Source: Scilla litardierei (taxonomy: Eukaryota; Streptophyta; Magnoliopsida; Asparagales; Asparagaceae). Taken from it: DNA of 64,000 nucleotides. Where the stretch lies: NCBI GenBank assembly GCA_030789695.1, contig JAULAV010008807.1:1-64000 (forward strand), in the 5' to 3' direction. A program made the translations under genes and the position numbers. This document shows, one piece after another, positions 34,862-45,326 of this stretch; within the stretch, counting starts at the first letter, position 1; the number at the start of each line of letters is the position of its first letter. The notes under the pieces were generated by a model. That model did no database searches. It was not told the origin of the DNA and was given only the letters and a program-made list of their open reading frames with translations.

Positions 34862-35826
34862 TGTTACGCCTATTTGACCGAGACCCCAAAAGACACGAGC
34901 CCAGGAGCCCGACTACTGGTCGAGAGCCCATCTGCATCCTCAAGCCCATTCAACAAAGGCCCTGTAAGGGATCTTCTCGAATGTCGATCCGACCCGGCCC
35001 CGATAACCCGCTGGTCACTCGCCCACTCCTGCGAAAACCGTTCCCCCGAACGCGCGACCACTAAATGGCGGTAATGGGGAGGTGCTGGGATGGCGAAGAG
35101 AGCGGCGGCAAGGGGGCGGATTGATGGGGCACGATCGAGGGAGGGCGTCGGACGTGGGCCAGAGACAATCACGCCGGGAGCTCTACAAAAGGGCTAGGAG
35201 GACGACGAAGAGAGTGACCGCATCTCAGGTATCTAAAGCCCAAGGTACTCCATCAACGACCTAGTTCCTCCTTTCCATCTCCTTCCTCCCCCGCTCGTGC
35301 CGTGAGACGCCGTTCCGATCTCCTCACGAGTCGAACCGTCTCCGCCGGTCCTCCTCTTTCAGATCTCTGTCTGACTTAGGCATCGGAGGGGATTTGGCCG
35401 GAACCAAGGTCCGGCCCCCTGACGAGCGTTCTCGTCTACGCAGGAGGACATCTGATCAACGGGCCGAGGCTCCCCCTCGCCCCTCGCCGACCGTGCACCC
35501 CGCTGGACGAGTGAGGCTTCCCCTCATCGTCCGATCGCCGAGGCCGAGCACATCCCACCGAGACCGAGCGTCTCGCCCAGGGCCGAGGCTTCTCCTCGCC
35601 CTTCGCCGACCAAGCACCTAGCTGGACGACTGAGGCTACCCCTCGTCGTCCTACCTCCGAGTCCGTGCTCGACCATCCGAGGCCGAGCGTCTCAACCAGG
35701 GCCGAGGCTTCCCCTCGCCCCATCCGCATCGACTCGAAGCCCCCGAGGGACCCAAACGGGCCCCTTGACCACGTTGACCGGGTTGTCCACGGTCAACGCT
35801 TTGTAGTGAGAAAACACTCTGAAACA
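34862..35826 (+). mobile_element. Tat1 5' LTR
   Basis: TGTTACGCC...GAAACA, 965 bp. A TATA-like CTCTACAAAAGGG at 35181 aligns with the better CCTATAAAAGGGCC of Tat2. Downstream, GGGCCGAGGCTYCYCCTCG recurs at about 35460, 35580 and 35699 (120-bp spacing). Near the 3' end an inverted repeat, GTTGACCG...CGGTCAAC (35773-35797), sits just before the LTR end. Short open frames inside are repeated in the other LTR and are not genes. Confidence 0.93.
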
Positions 35827-35828
35827 TC

Positions 35829-35848
35829 TGGCGCCGTCTGTGGGAACC
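35829..35848 (+). other. Tat1 primer binding site
   Basis: TGGCGCCGTCTGTGGGAACC begins two bases after the LTR. The identical 20 bases occur in Tat2 on the other strand. TGGCGCC starts are usual for plant gypsy PBS. Confidence 0.85.
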
Positions 35849-35882
35849 GAACAGTCCCACGAAGAAACAAACCACATCTGCG

Positions 35883-36365
35883 ATGACGCGACCTCCCTCA
35901 TCTCGGCGAAAGGGGAGCGAGGCCCTGACGCAGGGCGGCAGGGCCCGTCATCGATGGCAAGAACGGGCACGGGCCCGACGCGAGGAGGATCGTGAGGAAA
36001 GGGTCGGGGAGCCTTCCCCAACCCCACCGGTCGGGAGACCAAGTGCGTCTATAACGGCGCGCAGCTCGGACGTGGCTTTGGTGGTGTTAGTGGTCATAGA
36101 CACTACCATGGTACGACGGCTGCTTGTCGACACCGGCAGCTCATGTGACGTCCTCTTTATGTCAACCCTGGAGAAGATGGGGCGGCGAAAAGAAGACTTA
36201 CGACCTCGCTCGGGTCCCGTGGTTGGATTCACGGGTCACTCCACCCCCATCATCGGCACGATCCATCTCCCGGTAACGCTCGGAAACACACCAGACTCGG
36301 TGACCCTGGCGGTGGAATTCATCGTATTTGGGATGGGGTCGGAATACAATGGGATCATCGGCTGA
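35883..36365 (+). pseudogene. Tat1 gag start fused to aspartic protease (gag deleted)
   Basis: The ATG lies 57 nt after the LTR end, the same leader length as the Tat2 gag start (about 56 nt). Only some 65 charged residues precede the retropepsin domain, where gag should supply several hundred. An internal deletion therefore joined the gag start to pol. The protease active site is RRLLVDTGSSCDVLF, with catalytic Asp at residue 83, followed by a flap-like GFTGHSTPIIG. The frame ends at TGA 36363-36365 inside the normally continuous end of the protease domain; the same frame is open again from 36366. The TGA is one C-to-T step from CGA. Confidence 0.88.
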
Positions 36366-38717
36366 CCCCTACTCAACGCCGTCGGTGCGGTAGTCTCGAC
36401 CCTCCATCAGACTATCAAGTTCCGAACGTCGGGGGGAATGGGGCAAGTCGAAGGCGACGCGGGGAGACCGAGCACCTGCTATCAACTGGCAGAGGAAGGT
36501 CCCGAGGATCGCCTAGCCGACCGGATGGCCGCGCTCGATTTAAGGAGCAGGCCTAGGCCCGCCCCTGCGGAGGAGCAGGAGCAAATCCCGGTCACGGACA
36601 TCAAGGGCCGGTTCGTCTCGATCGGGAGAGGGCTGAGCCAGGACTTGAGGGATCAGCTGATCGAATGCCTGGAGGCGAACCTGGACATCTTTGCTTGGTC
36701 ACCGGAAGACATGCCCGGCGTAGACCCCCAGATGATTGTCCACCAGATCAACGCCGACCCCAACTTCAAGCCGGTTAGGCAGAAGAAGCGCAACCTGGGC
36801 GGCGAGAAGATGAAGGCAGCCTCCGAGGAAGTGGGGCGACTCCTTGATGCCGGCTTCATACGAGAGGTCTGGTACCCGGAGTGGTTGTCGAACGTGGTGA
36901 TGGTCAAGAAATCCAACGGGAAGTGGCGAATGTGCGTGGACTTCAGTGACCTCAACAAGGCCTGCCCCAAGGACAGCTATCCCCTGCCGCGCATCGACCA
37001 CCTGGTGGACAACGCCTCGGGGTACGAGATGCTAAGCTTCATGGACGCTTACTCCGGATACAATCAAGTCCAGATGGATCCCCGGGACGAAGAGATGACA
37101 GCCTTCACAACGGACCGGGGAACTTACTGCTACAAGAAGATGCCCTTTGGCTTGAAGAACGCGGGGGCCACCTACCAGAGAATGGTCAACAAGGTTTTCA
37201 GCTCCCAGATCGGAAGGAACTTAGAAGTCTACGTCGACGACATGCTTGTCAAGTCAAGGCGACCGGGAGACCACATCGCCGACTTGCGGGAGACCTTCGA
37301 GCGGTTGCGGCGGCACCACATTCGGCTCAACCCCGCGAAGTGCACATTCGGGGTAAGATCTGGCAAATTCTTGGGATTTATGATAACTAATCGTGGTATT
37401 GAAGCTAATCCCGACAAGATCGAGGCGCTGATCAACATGCGCGAGCCTACGACGATCAAGGAGCTACAGAGGCTGAACGGGCGCATCGCAGCCTTGGGAC
37501 GATTCCTTTCCAAATCAGCGGAAAGATCGCTCCCCTTCTTCAAGGTCCTAAGGAAAGCGATCGCGGAACCTCCAAACAATAGGAAGGTGATACTTTGGGA
37601 CGAAGACTGCTCCCGGGCATTCGGGGACCTCAAAGAGTATCTCCGCAGCCCCCCTCTCCTGTCCAAACCCTGGGAAGGGGAGTCGCTGAGCCTTTACCTG
37701 GCGTGCGCGGAGGAAGCCGTGAGTTCGGTGCTGATCCGGGAGGACGGTGGGATGCAATGGCCGGTATATTACACGAGCCGGGTCTTGAAGGGGGCGGAGA
37801 TGCGATACTCGCCCATGGAGAAACTGGCGTACGCCCTCGTCCTCTCGGCACGAAGGCTCCGACCCTATTTCCAGGCCCACACCATACTGATCCTGACCGA
37901 CTCGCAACTGGAGCAGAACCTCAAGAGATTCGATCGAATGGGAAGGATGCTAAACTGGGGAGTGGAACTGAGCGAGTTCGACCTCCGATTCAAACCGCGT
38001 ATGGCCATCAAAGGGCAGGCCCTTGCCGACTTCATCGCCGAGTGCACGACGGAAGGAAATGGCCCCCCGGAGGAGGAAGGCCCGGCGACGGTAATTGCTC
38101 AACCCCTGTCCTTTCTTTCGGCTGACCACTTTCAGTCAGGGGATCCAGGAGCATGGATAGTTCATGTGGACGGGTCGGCCACACAGTCCGGGGGCGGGGC
38201 CGGGATTGCAATCCGATCTCCGGAAGGGAACATTGTGGAATACGCGTTGCGGTTCGAGTTCCCAGCCACGAACAACGTGGCGGAATACGAAGCAGTGATC
38301 AACGGCCTGAGGCTGGCCCTGGAGCTCGGGGCCGAGTCCGTCCGCCTCCTCAGTGATTCGAAGCTCATTGTCAACCAGCTCTTGGGGAGTTACGAGGCAC
38401 GGGAGGAGGCGATGCAGAGATACCTCCCTGTCGCCAGAGCGGCAATGTCCAAGTTCAAGGACGTGGAAGTCTTGCACCTACCACGATCAGAGAATGCGTG
38501 GGCAGATGCGTTGTCGAAGCTGGCCTCGTCCTCGCCAAAGGAACTGGGCCGCACCATCTACGTGGAGAACATGCAGTCCCCCAGCACGGAGGAACACGAG
38601 GTGATGGCGATCGACCAAGAACCCAACTGGATGGACCCGATCATCCGGTACCTCACTCATGGAGAGGTACCGACCGATGGGGACGAACGCCGAACCCTGG
38701 AGAGAAAGGCGCTCTGA
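36366..38717 (+). pseudogene. Tat1 reverse transcriptase, RNase H and second (archaeal-like) RNase H
   Basis: Open from 36366; first ATG at 36438. Counting residues from that ATG, the RT core spans roughly 90-330 with WRMCVDFSDLNKACPKDSYP, MPFGLKNAGATYQRM and the catalytic YVDDM at 265-269. A gypsy RNase H follows at about 370-540 (VYYTSRVLKGAEMRYSPMEK, LTDSQ). A second RNase H at about 570-720 has HVDGSA (Asp 578), VAEYEA, LLSDSKLIVNQ and ADALSK, the D-E-D-D set of the aRNH domain that defines Tat elements. All key residues are present. The stop TGA at 38715-38717 interrupts the linker to integrase in the same frame, again one step from CGA. Confidence 0.95.
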
Positions 38718-38720
38718 TAC

Positions 38721-39602
38721 GTGATCCATGAAGGGGCGCTCTACCGGAGACGCTGGACCAAGACGGACGTCCTCCCATACCTGAAGTGCATCGGACCGCA
38801 GGAAGCTGACTACGTCCTACGGGAGGTTCACGACGGGATCTGCGGGAATCACCATGGGGGCAAGGTAGTCGCCCAGAAGATCTTGAGGCAGGGATACTAC
38901 TGGCCAACCCTGACCCAAGATGCAGCAAGCTACGTCCAAAAATGCCAAGAATGCCAGAGGTACGCCCACCACATCTCGACACCCCCGTCAGAGCTCATTC
39001 CTATCGTGAGCCCCATCCCCTTTGCGAAATGGGGGCTCGACATCCTCGGACCGTTTAAACCGGGACGAGGGCAGCGGAAGCACCTGATTGTGGCGGTAGA
39101 CTACTTCACCAAGTGGGTCGAGGCCGAACCGCTAGCCACCATCACTTGGAAGAAAGCAAAAAGCTTCGTGTGGAATTCCATCATCTCCAGATTCGGAGTG
39201 CCACGGGCCATCGTCACGGACAACGGGAAGCAGTTCGACTCTGCAGGGTTTAAAGATTTTTGCGAGGAGTGGGGAATCAAGCTTCTCTTCGCCTCTGTAG
39301 CGCACCCCCAGACCAACGGAATGGCGGAGGCGGCCAACAAGTGCATCATAGAGCCCCTCCGGAAGAAAGTGAAAGACGCCGAAGGGAGCTGGCCAGAAGA
39401 GCTCCCCGGGATACTCTGGTCCTACCGGACGACCCACAAGGAGGCCACTGGCGAGACCCCGTTCATGCTCACCTATGGGGCCGAGGCGGTGGTACCGGTC
39501 GAGTTGGGCGAAGAATCTCTCCGCCTCAAATACTTTGACGAAGATATGAACTCACAGGGTCTGGAGCTCAGTCTGGAGCTCCTCGACGAGCGGCGGGAGT
39601 AG
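38721..39602 (+). pseudogene. Tat1 integrase (zinc finger and catalytic core)
   Basis: Same frame as the RT part; the frame opens right after the TGA. The HHCC zinc-binding module is visible as VHDGICGNHHGGKVVAQKIL plus CQECQRYAHH. The catalytic triad is Asp in GLDILGPF (codon 39039), Asp in VTDNGKQF (39219) and Glu in MAEAANK (39327), giving the D,D-35-E spacing. It would insert the element cDNA. The frame stops at TAG 39600-39602, one C-to-T step from CAG, before the C-terminal domain. Confidence 0.93.
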
Positions 39603-39605
39603 GCA

Positions 39606-39875
39606 TTGGCCACCATCATCCGTCAGAAGCAGAAGGTGGCCCGATACTACAACGCTCGGGTACGGGGAAGAAGCTTCCACCTCGGGGACCTGGTCCTCCG
39701 GAAAGCGGGCTTCAACACTGATACCGCTCGCAAAGGGAAGCTCGCGGCTAGATGGGAGGGACCCTACAAAGTCGTCGAGGTCCTCGGACCCGCAGCCTAC
39801 CGACTAGCTGATATGGAGGGGAGGATTCTCACTCACACTTGGAATACGGAACATTTATGCAAGTACTTTCAGTAA
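39606..39875 (+). pseudogene. Tat1 integrase C-terminal domain
   Basis: Continues the integrase frame after the TAG: VARYYNARVRGRSFHLGDLV, then ARWEGPYKVVEVLGPAAYRL and a terminal LTHTWNTEHLCKYFQ, the usual SH3-like end of gypsy integrases. There is no chromodomain, as expected for Tat. Its own TAA at 39873 is the natural end of pol. It is read only if the upstream stops are bypassed. Confidence 0.9.
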
Positions 39876-40029
39876 ATGTATCATTTTCTATGAAATAAAT
39901 TTATTTTGAATTCATTCCTTTCCAGATAAAGCAAAAAGATATACAGAGAGGCACACGAAGAGGCCGAGGGGCATTCCCCTCCCTCATTTTTCTCCGGGGG
40001 CACCAGCGGGACCACAGGCTGGCAGCACG

Positions 40030-40578
40030 CTAGGGTCCCCCCCCACTCTGCTCGACGGCAGGGTACACCCGAAGATCCTCGAAGTTGACCCCCGAGAGTG
40101 GGAACTTCTCTTGGATCTCGGACTGGCACCGGGCGAAGCCCTTCTCGAACGCCTCCGACAAGGCGGTCTCCACAAAGGAGGTGGCATACTCCGCCACGGC
40201 ATCCTGAGCGATCCGGGCCGGATCCACCTCCTCGAGCCCACGCATCCGGGCCTCTAAGGTCTCGATCTGGCGTCGGTGCTCCGCCCTCTCCTTCTCGATC
40301 TCCCGGGATTTCTCGCCAAGTTGGGCAGCAAGGGCCCTCGCCTGCTCCTCCACCGCTTCCAGACGGTCGGAGAGCTCCAAGGCCTCGGAGGCAGCAGCGG
40401 GGTTGGGGATCTGCTCGGCTCCTCCAGACGCATCGGCACCTTTCAAAAGCTCGGCGAGCCGCGCCTCGGCCTCCGACTTCGCAGCCAGAGCCAAGGCTCT
40501 CTCCCGGTCTGCCACCTCCAGAGCAGAGGACAGCTCAGTTACGCGGGAGTCCAGGGACTGGACCCGCGCTTCCTCCAA
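40030..40578 (-). pseudogene. Tat1 antisense ORF, C-terminal coiled-coil part
   Basis: A 182-codon minus-strand frame dominated by heptad-like Ala/Glu/Leu/Arg sequence (LEVADRERALALAAKSEAEA, VEEQARALAAQLGEKSREIE), so a long coiled coil, ending with EFEKGF-like and FPLSGVNFEDL sequence. It is the downstream part of the antisense ORF at 40770-42179. The two are joined by one continuous frame except for adjacent TAG TAG codons at about 40603-40608, each one C-to-T step from CAG. Antisense ORFs after pol are known in Tat elements; the function is unknown. The Tat2 counterpart is at 51985-52410. Confidence 0.8.
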
Positions 40579-40689
40579 CTGACCTGCCTACTACTCCTCG
40601 CCGGGAGCCTCAGGGCCCCGCTCGGCATCGGATTTGGCTTTGGGAAGAACCACGAATTGGCGCCTCATCGAGAGGCCCACTGAGGACAG

Positions 40690-40752
40690 CTGCACCAAGG
40701 CAACGAAGGTAAGACAGCGAGAACAGCAGGAGAGTAAGCAGAAACACACTAC
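40690..40752 (-). other. Candidate 63-nt GT-AG intron in the Tat1 antisense ORF
   Basis: The minus strand shows CAACAG|GTAGTGTG at the donor and TTGGTGCAG|CTGTCC at the acceptor. The region is pyrimidine-rich and would encode an out-of-character Cys/Leu run. The Tat2 antisense ORF has a 65-nt GT-AG segment at the same place, directly after a Gln-Gln pair. Confidence 0.6.
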
Positions 40753-40769
40753 CTGTTGACCAGCCTGAA

Positions 40770-42179
40770 TCACAAAGGTGGCCAAGCAGTCACCTCTGAC
40801 TCCGTCCAACACCGCCTAATCGGGAGGGAGACAACAGTTCTCGGCCACTCGAGCGGCAGCTCCGCGGCTCGAGAACACCGATTCCTTCTCCCCCACTGGG
40901 AAGCGTGGACGAAGAAGACCCTCCCCTGACGAAGGGAACTCGCCAGGAGTAGAACGGAACGCGCCAAGATACCGACTGTAGGCGTCAGGGAGAGTGCCGT
41001 CTGGGAGAGGTGAAGGGCCGACCCACGGCCAGGCAACCTCAACGGGGGTGGGTTGAGGTCGATCATCAGTCGGCTGGACATCGACCCCCTCGGCCCCCTC
41101 ACGGACCCTCTTAGAAGACCCCAGCAAGGGGGGGGGGAGGGAGACGACACCTTCTTCCGTTTCAAGCCTCCGGTCGCGGTCACAACCCGTTGCTTCTTCC
41201 GGAACTCCAACACATGATCCCTTTTGCGCGGATCCGGGTTGGGGACCGGCACGAGAGCGCTGGCAGGAGAAGGACCGAGAGGGAACCCACCTGCATTCAA
41301 AGAAGAGATGAGAGACCGAGCAGAGCCCAGGTGACCTCGAATGGCGAGCACTCGGGGAGGCTTACCCAGGGGCCACACCGTCCGACGCAAGTTGTGGTCG
41401 CTAAAGAGGACATCGATCGAACGCTCCCTCGCAGGAATCGCCAGCATGTCCTTCGCCATCTGCTGCTCGGCAACCGTCGGCTCCCCCAGATCAAGGATGA
41501 CTGCACCAGCCGCCTCCCACCGAACCGGGAAGGGTACACTCGATGGGAATGTGACGAACACGTATTCCCCCTTCCAGCGTTTCAGGGAGCTCGGTAACCC
41601 CAGCACCAGGGACATCTTCGGGCGGGCACTGATGTAAATCCACGCCCCCGACTGATGGTGGCTCAGGCGGTAGAACTGGGCAAAGAGGCGAAGAGAGGGC
41701 GCCACACCCTTCAGCATGCAGACAACGACGAACCCGACGAGGAGCCCGACGGCGTTGGGACAGAATTGACACAGGCACACGTTGTGGGCCTGAAGGAACT
41801 CAACGATAAAAGGATGGAGCAGGAAACGAAGCCCGAAGCGGAAGCACTTCTCATATATTCCGACCTCGTTGGGGCCAGGGAAGCAGACCCGCTCGTCGGC
41901 CCCGGGGGCACGAGCCGAATAGGGCAGAAGCAAGTAGGCGGAGCGCATGCTCCCGATGGCGGTGGCGCAGATCGATGAAGACCACAACAAGACCTCTGGG
42001 GGCACCCCTGAAAGATCATCCCCGTGCTGACTAATCGCCGAAGGAGTGCCACCCGCTGGACCTGGAGCTGCATCGCGCTCCGACCGAACCGAACCCGTGG
42101 CAGAGGAAGACGACATGAGGCAGAGCTCAGGCAGAATAGGGATCAGCGCAAAGAAGAAGGTGACGGGATGGTGGCTCAC
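40770..42179 (-). pseudogene. Tat1 antisense ORF, N-terminal part (gypsy-type 'transposase 28'-like)
   Basis: The likely start is the ATG at 42116 (MSSSSATGS), inside a longer frame. The family-like core is EKCFRFGLRFLLHPFIVEFL, LCQFCPNAVGLLVGFVVVCM and RWKGEYVFVTF, recalling the Pfam 'putative gypsy type transposon' domain found in antisense ORFs of Tat elements. The name is historical; no transposase activity is shown. Near 41128-41137 a run of ten G on the + strand marks a frameshift: downstream the plausible protein continues in another frame (40816-41127), then meets TAG at 40813-40815 (one step from CAG). So the printed 469-codon frame is wrong in its last third. Confidence 0.75.
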
Positions 42180-42413
42180 GAACCCCTCGGCTTCTCAACT
42201 TAAGACGACTCGCGAGCGGTGGGGATAAGCTTGCAGCTACGCGTGGCAGCATCAGAAGGCCGACGGCGCTTCGGAACCCGCACCTTAAAAAGCATCGAAC
42301 GAGCCAACTCATAATGACGACTAATAAATGAGTCGGCATCGACTGGCGAGCTTGTCAAAATCGGCAGAAGTCACATCGGCCGAGCCGAACCGGCCGAGGC
42401 CGATCAACCCGAC
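42180..42413 (-). promoter_or_regulatory. Probable 5' flank of the Tat1 antisense ORF
   Basis: Between the antisense ATG and the polypurine tract. A weak TATA-like GCTTTTTAAGG lies near 42286 on the minus strand, about 170 nt upstream of the ATG. It corresponds in position to the clear TGTATATAAG of Tat2. Promoter activity is inferred. Confidence 0.4.
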
Positions 42414-42426
42414 CGATGGGGGCAAT
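42414..42426 (+). other. Tat1 polypurine tract
   Basis: CGATGGGGGCAAT abuts the 3' LTR start TGTTATG. Tat2 has the same CGATGGGGGCAAT on the other strand. Confidence 0.8.
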
Positions 42427-43391
42427 TGTTATGCCTATTTGACCGAGACCCCAAAAGACACGAGCCCAGGAGCCAGACTACTGGTCGAGAGCCCATCTGC
42501 ATCCTCAAGCCCATTCAACAAAGGCCCTGTAAGGGATCTTCTCGAATGTCGATCCGACCCGGCCCCGATAACCCGCTGGTCACTCGCCCACTCCTGCGAA
42601 AACCGTTCCCCCGAACGCGCGACCACTAAATGGCGGTAATGGGGAGGTGCTGGGATGGCGAAGAGAGCGGTGGCAAGGGGGCGGATTGATGGGGCATGAT
42701 CGAGGGCGGGCGTGGGACGTGGGCCAGAGACAATCACGCCGGGAGCTCTACAAAAGGGCTAGGAGGACGACGAAGAGAGTGACCGCATCTCAGGTATCTA
42801 AAGCCCAAGGTACTCCATCAACGACCTAGTTCCTCCTTTCCATCTCCTTCCTCCCCCGCTCGTGCCGTGAGACGCCGTTCCGATCTCCTCACGAGTCAAA
42901 CCGTCTCCGCCGGGCCTCCTCTTTCAGATCTCTGTCTGACTTAGGCATCGGAGGGGATTTGGCCGGAACCAAGGTCCGGCCCCCTGACGAGCGTTCTCGT
43001 CTACGCAGGAGGACATCTGATCAACGGGCTGAGGCTCCCCCTCGCCCCTCGCTGACCGTGCACCCCGCTGGACGAGTGAGGCTTCCCCTCATCGTCCGAT
43101 CGCCGAGGCCGAGCACATCCCACCGAGGCCGAGCGTCTCGCCCAGGGCCGAGGCTTCTCCTCGCCCTTCGCCGACCAAGCACCTAGCTGGACGACTGAGG
43201 CTACCCCTCGTCATCCTACCTCCGAGTCCGTGCTCGACCATCCGAGGCCGAGCGTCTCAACCAGGGCCGAGGCTTCCCCTCGCCCCATCCGCATCGACTC
43301 GAAGCCCCCGAGGGACCCAAACGGGCCCCTTGACCACGTTGACCGGGTTGTCCACGGTCAACGGTTTGTAGTGAGAAAACACTCTGAAACA
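42427..43391 (+). mobile_element. Tat1 3' LTR
   Basis: 965 bp, aligning with the 5' LTR without gaps; 13 substitutions counted by eye. Followed by CGTCG, the second copy of the target duplication, and then the resumed copia LTR. Confidence 0.93.
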
Positions 43392-45326
43392 CGTCGGAAG
43401 AATAGGAAGAAGAGAGGAAGAATAGTTTAAGTCGCAGATCGAGCTTGCTCAAAATTCGGAGCTACTCGATCGAAGACTTTGTGTGTATTTCAATGAAGAG
43501 AGTGCACCCCTATTTATATAGGGAGTCGGCACCTCTCTTTTCGTCACGAGCAATGTGTGACAAAACAAAATTAAAAGAGAAGTAATTTAGTTAATTGAAT
43601 TAGTAAGCCTTTCACAAAAGGCCAACTTCAACCAATTAATTCTCCTACATCATTGAGCTTTAGAGACGATACAAATTGTCATTTCGAAGGGCTTCGAATG
43701 GTGAACGTGTATGAATGAACGGCGACGAATTCTGACTTCGTTTGACGCCTCAAACAATTGCCCAAATATGGGCAAAAAGTCAATTTTCGTAGCCGTCAAA
43801 AGAGTTTCAAAAAACCCTAATTTAACTTACGTTGCGGTCGCATCCGCTAAGCGCCCGCTAAGCTTAGCGGGCACGCCTGCCAAGGCTTGTGGGCGCGCCC
43901 AAGTAGGGCATGCTCGGGGCGGGCGGTCGGCCCGCTATTTCCAGCGGACCGCGCCCGCTGAACACAGCCGGCGCGCGGCCCGCTGGACTCAGCAGGCGTG
44001 CCCGCTGGTTCAGCAAGCTGCACCCATTCTCCTTACGAGTGGACCCGCTTGTCCAAGTGGGTCTAACCCACTCTTGCCTTTGACTGTTTTTGCGTTTTCG
44101 GGCTCGTTTAAGCTCCGTTTTAGACGTGGTTTGAACATGCGTTTAGACCGAGACGATCCCGTCAACCAGGTAACTATTTCCAATGCTTTATGTTCCTACA
44201 AATATTTTCATAACTAATTTACGACACATTTAATCTTGTTTGCATCGAATGCAACATTGTCCCCATCTACGACTTAGTCTCAAAACTAGCATGTGAACTT
44301 AACTATTCCATTTCATCGAATTAATTCCTCTTATTTATCTTCCTATTACTAAGATACAAATACTACTCGGTGTGAGACCCTACAGCCTGACCCTACTACA
44401 AGTTGGGGCTCGAAACCCCTAGACGACTGTAACCATGAGCAGTAGACATCGTCCCTGTTTCAGAATCATACTTACGTGATCGATCCAATGAAAAACGTCG
44501 TTGGGATCACTTTGACTGTATCAGTGATGAACACTGCAGCTATAGTCCCTTCGTCAAGACTGTGTCCCTGCTGGCCTAGGGTACGGTTTACCGTCAACCC
44601 CATTAGTCAGCATTGGTCAATATACGACGGTCTTTGTTGTATTCACGTTGTACATCTTATAACGTACCCCGGTCGAGGATTAACACAAAGACCGTACTGA
44701 GCCTGTGACAAAAATTCCCTTTAACGGAAGAGACGAATCTCATCTCAGTCATCTACTTCATTTGTGAGCTTCAGGTGTCACCCAACCTAAGATCTTTCAG
44801 CAGGCCTAGCCACAAAGTTAGATCATAGGTCTAAGCGACACTGTTCACTCACAGGTTCGTACAAATGACTTCAGGTCTTAAGGACCAGCTTACCTATCAT
44901 CACCCTAGAGTTATTATAGATAGTTTAGATAAAGTTAACCATTTAATAACTCTAAGTTGGTCGTTCAGTGAACTCATTCTCCAATGAGCACCTGTGTCTC
45001 GTCTCCGACTTCACCAAGTCGAATGACTATGAGATCATCATTACCCTAAGGTAAGACAAAGACACAGTGGTCTGTCCAATGTGCTGATATCTATTTCTCG
45101 ACACATCTATGACCACGAACAATTTAAGACTTAAGTTTCTGTTCGGTCACTTATTACTCATAATCGAGATCTACATCTGGATACGTAAGGACCTAACTAT
45201 AAGTCTCAGGAAATTATCTGAGTATATGATTCAACGAATTCATACTTAGGATAATTGATACCATATTATATCTTAACAAGATGTATACTTAGGATAAATT
45301 GCCTTATGGGCATATATCCTCCTACA
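43392..45326 (-). mobile_element. 5' LTR of the gag-only copia-type element, high-coordinate part
   Basis: Resumes the LTR interrupted at 34861 and ends at 45326 (minus-strand start TGTAGGAGG). The stretch 44000-45326 is the homologue of 28944-30269. The rest, 43397-43999, is absent from the truncated 3' LTR. The minus strand has CCTATATAAATAGGGG near 43512-43524, a strong TATA box. The full LTR would be about 2.4 kb. Confidence 0.85.
43510..43526 (-). promoter_or_regulatory. TATA box of the gag-only copia-type LTR
   Basis: The plus strand reads CCCCTATTTATATAGGG; on the element strand this gives CTATATAAATAGGGG, a canonical plant TATA box in U3/R position. Confidence 0.65.

Larger units (their letters stand above)
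34862..43391 (+). mobile_element. Tat1: Ty3/gypsy element of the Tat lineage (8530 bp)
   Basis: Two LTRs of exactly 965 bp flank PBS, protease, RT, RNase H, a second archaeal-like RNase H, integrase, a 3' region with an antisense ORF and a polypurine tract. The flanks carry a perfect 5-bp duplication, CGTCG (34857-34861 and 43392-43396). The dual RNase H and the antisense ORF place it in the Tat lineage. By eye the LTRs differ at 13 positions with no indel (about 1.3%), so insertion is recent. Gag is missing and pol has three stops, so it cannot act alone. Confidence 0.95.

Noticed and set aside
34870..35875. Arg/Pro-rich ORFs of 60-100 codons in the Tat LTRs
   Set aside because: Found in several frames of both LTRs, generated by GC-rich internal repeats. 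LTRs of this type are not coding.
36653..39437. Many minus-strand and shifted-frame ORFs of 80-180 codons over Tat1 pol
   Set aside because: They are shadows of the strongly coding plus-strand pol frame in GC-rich DNA.
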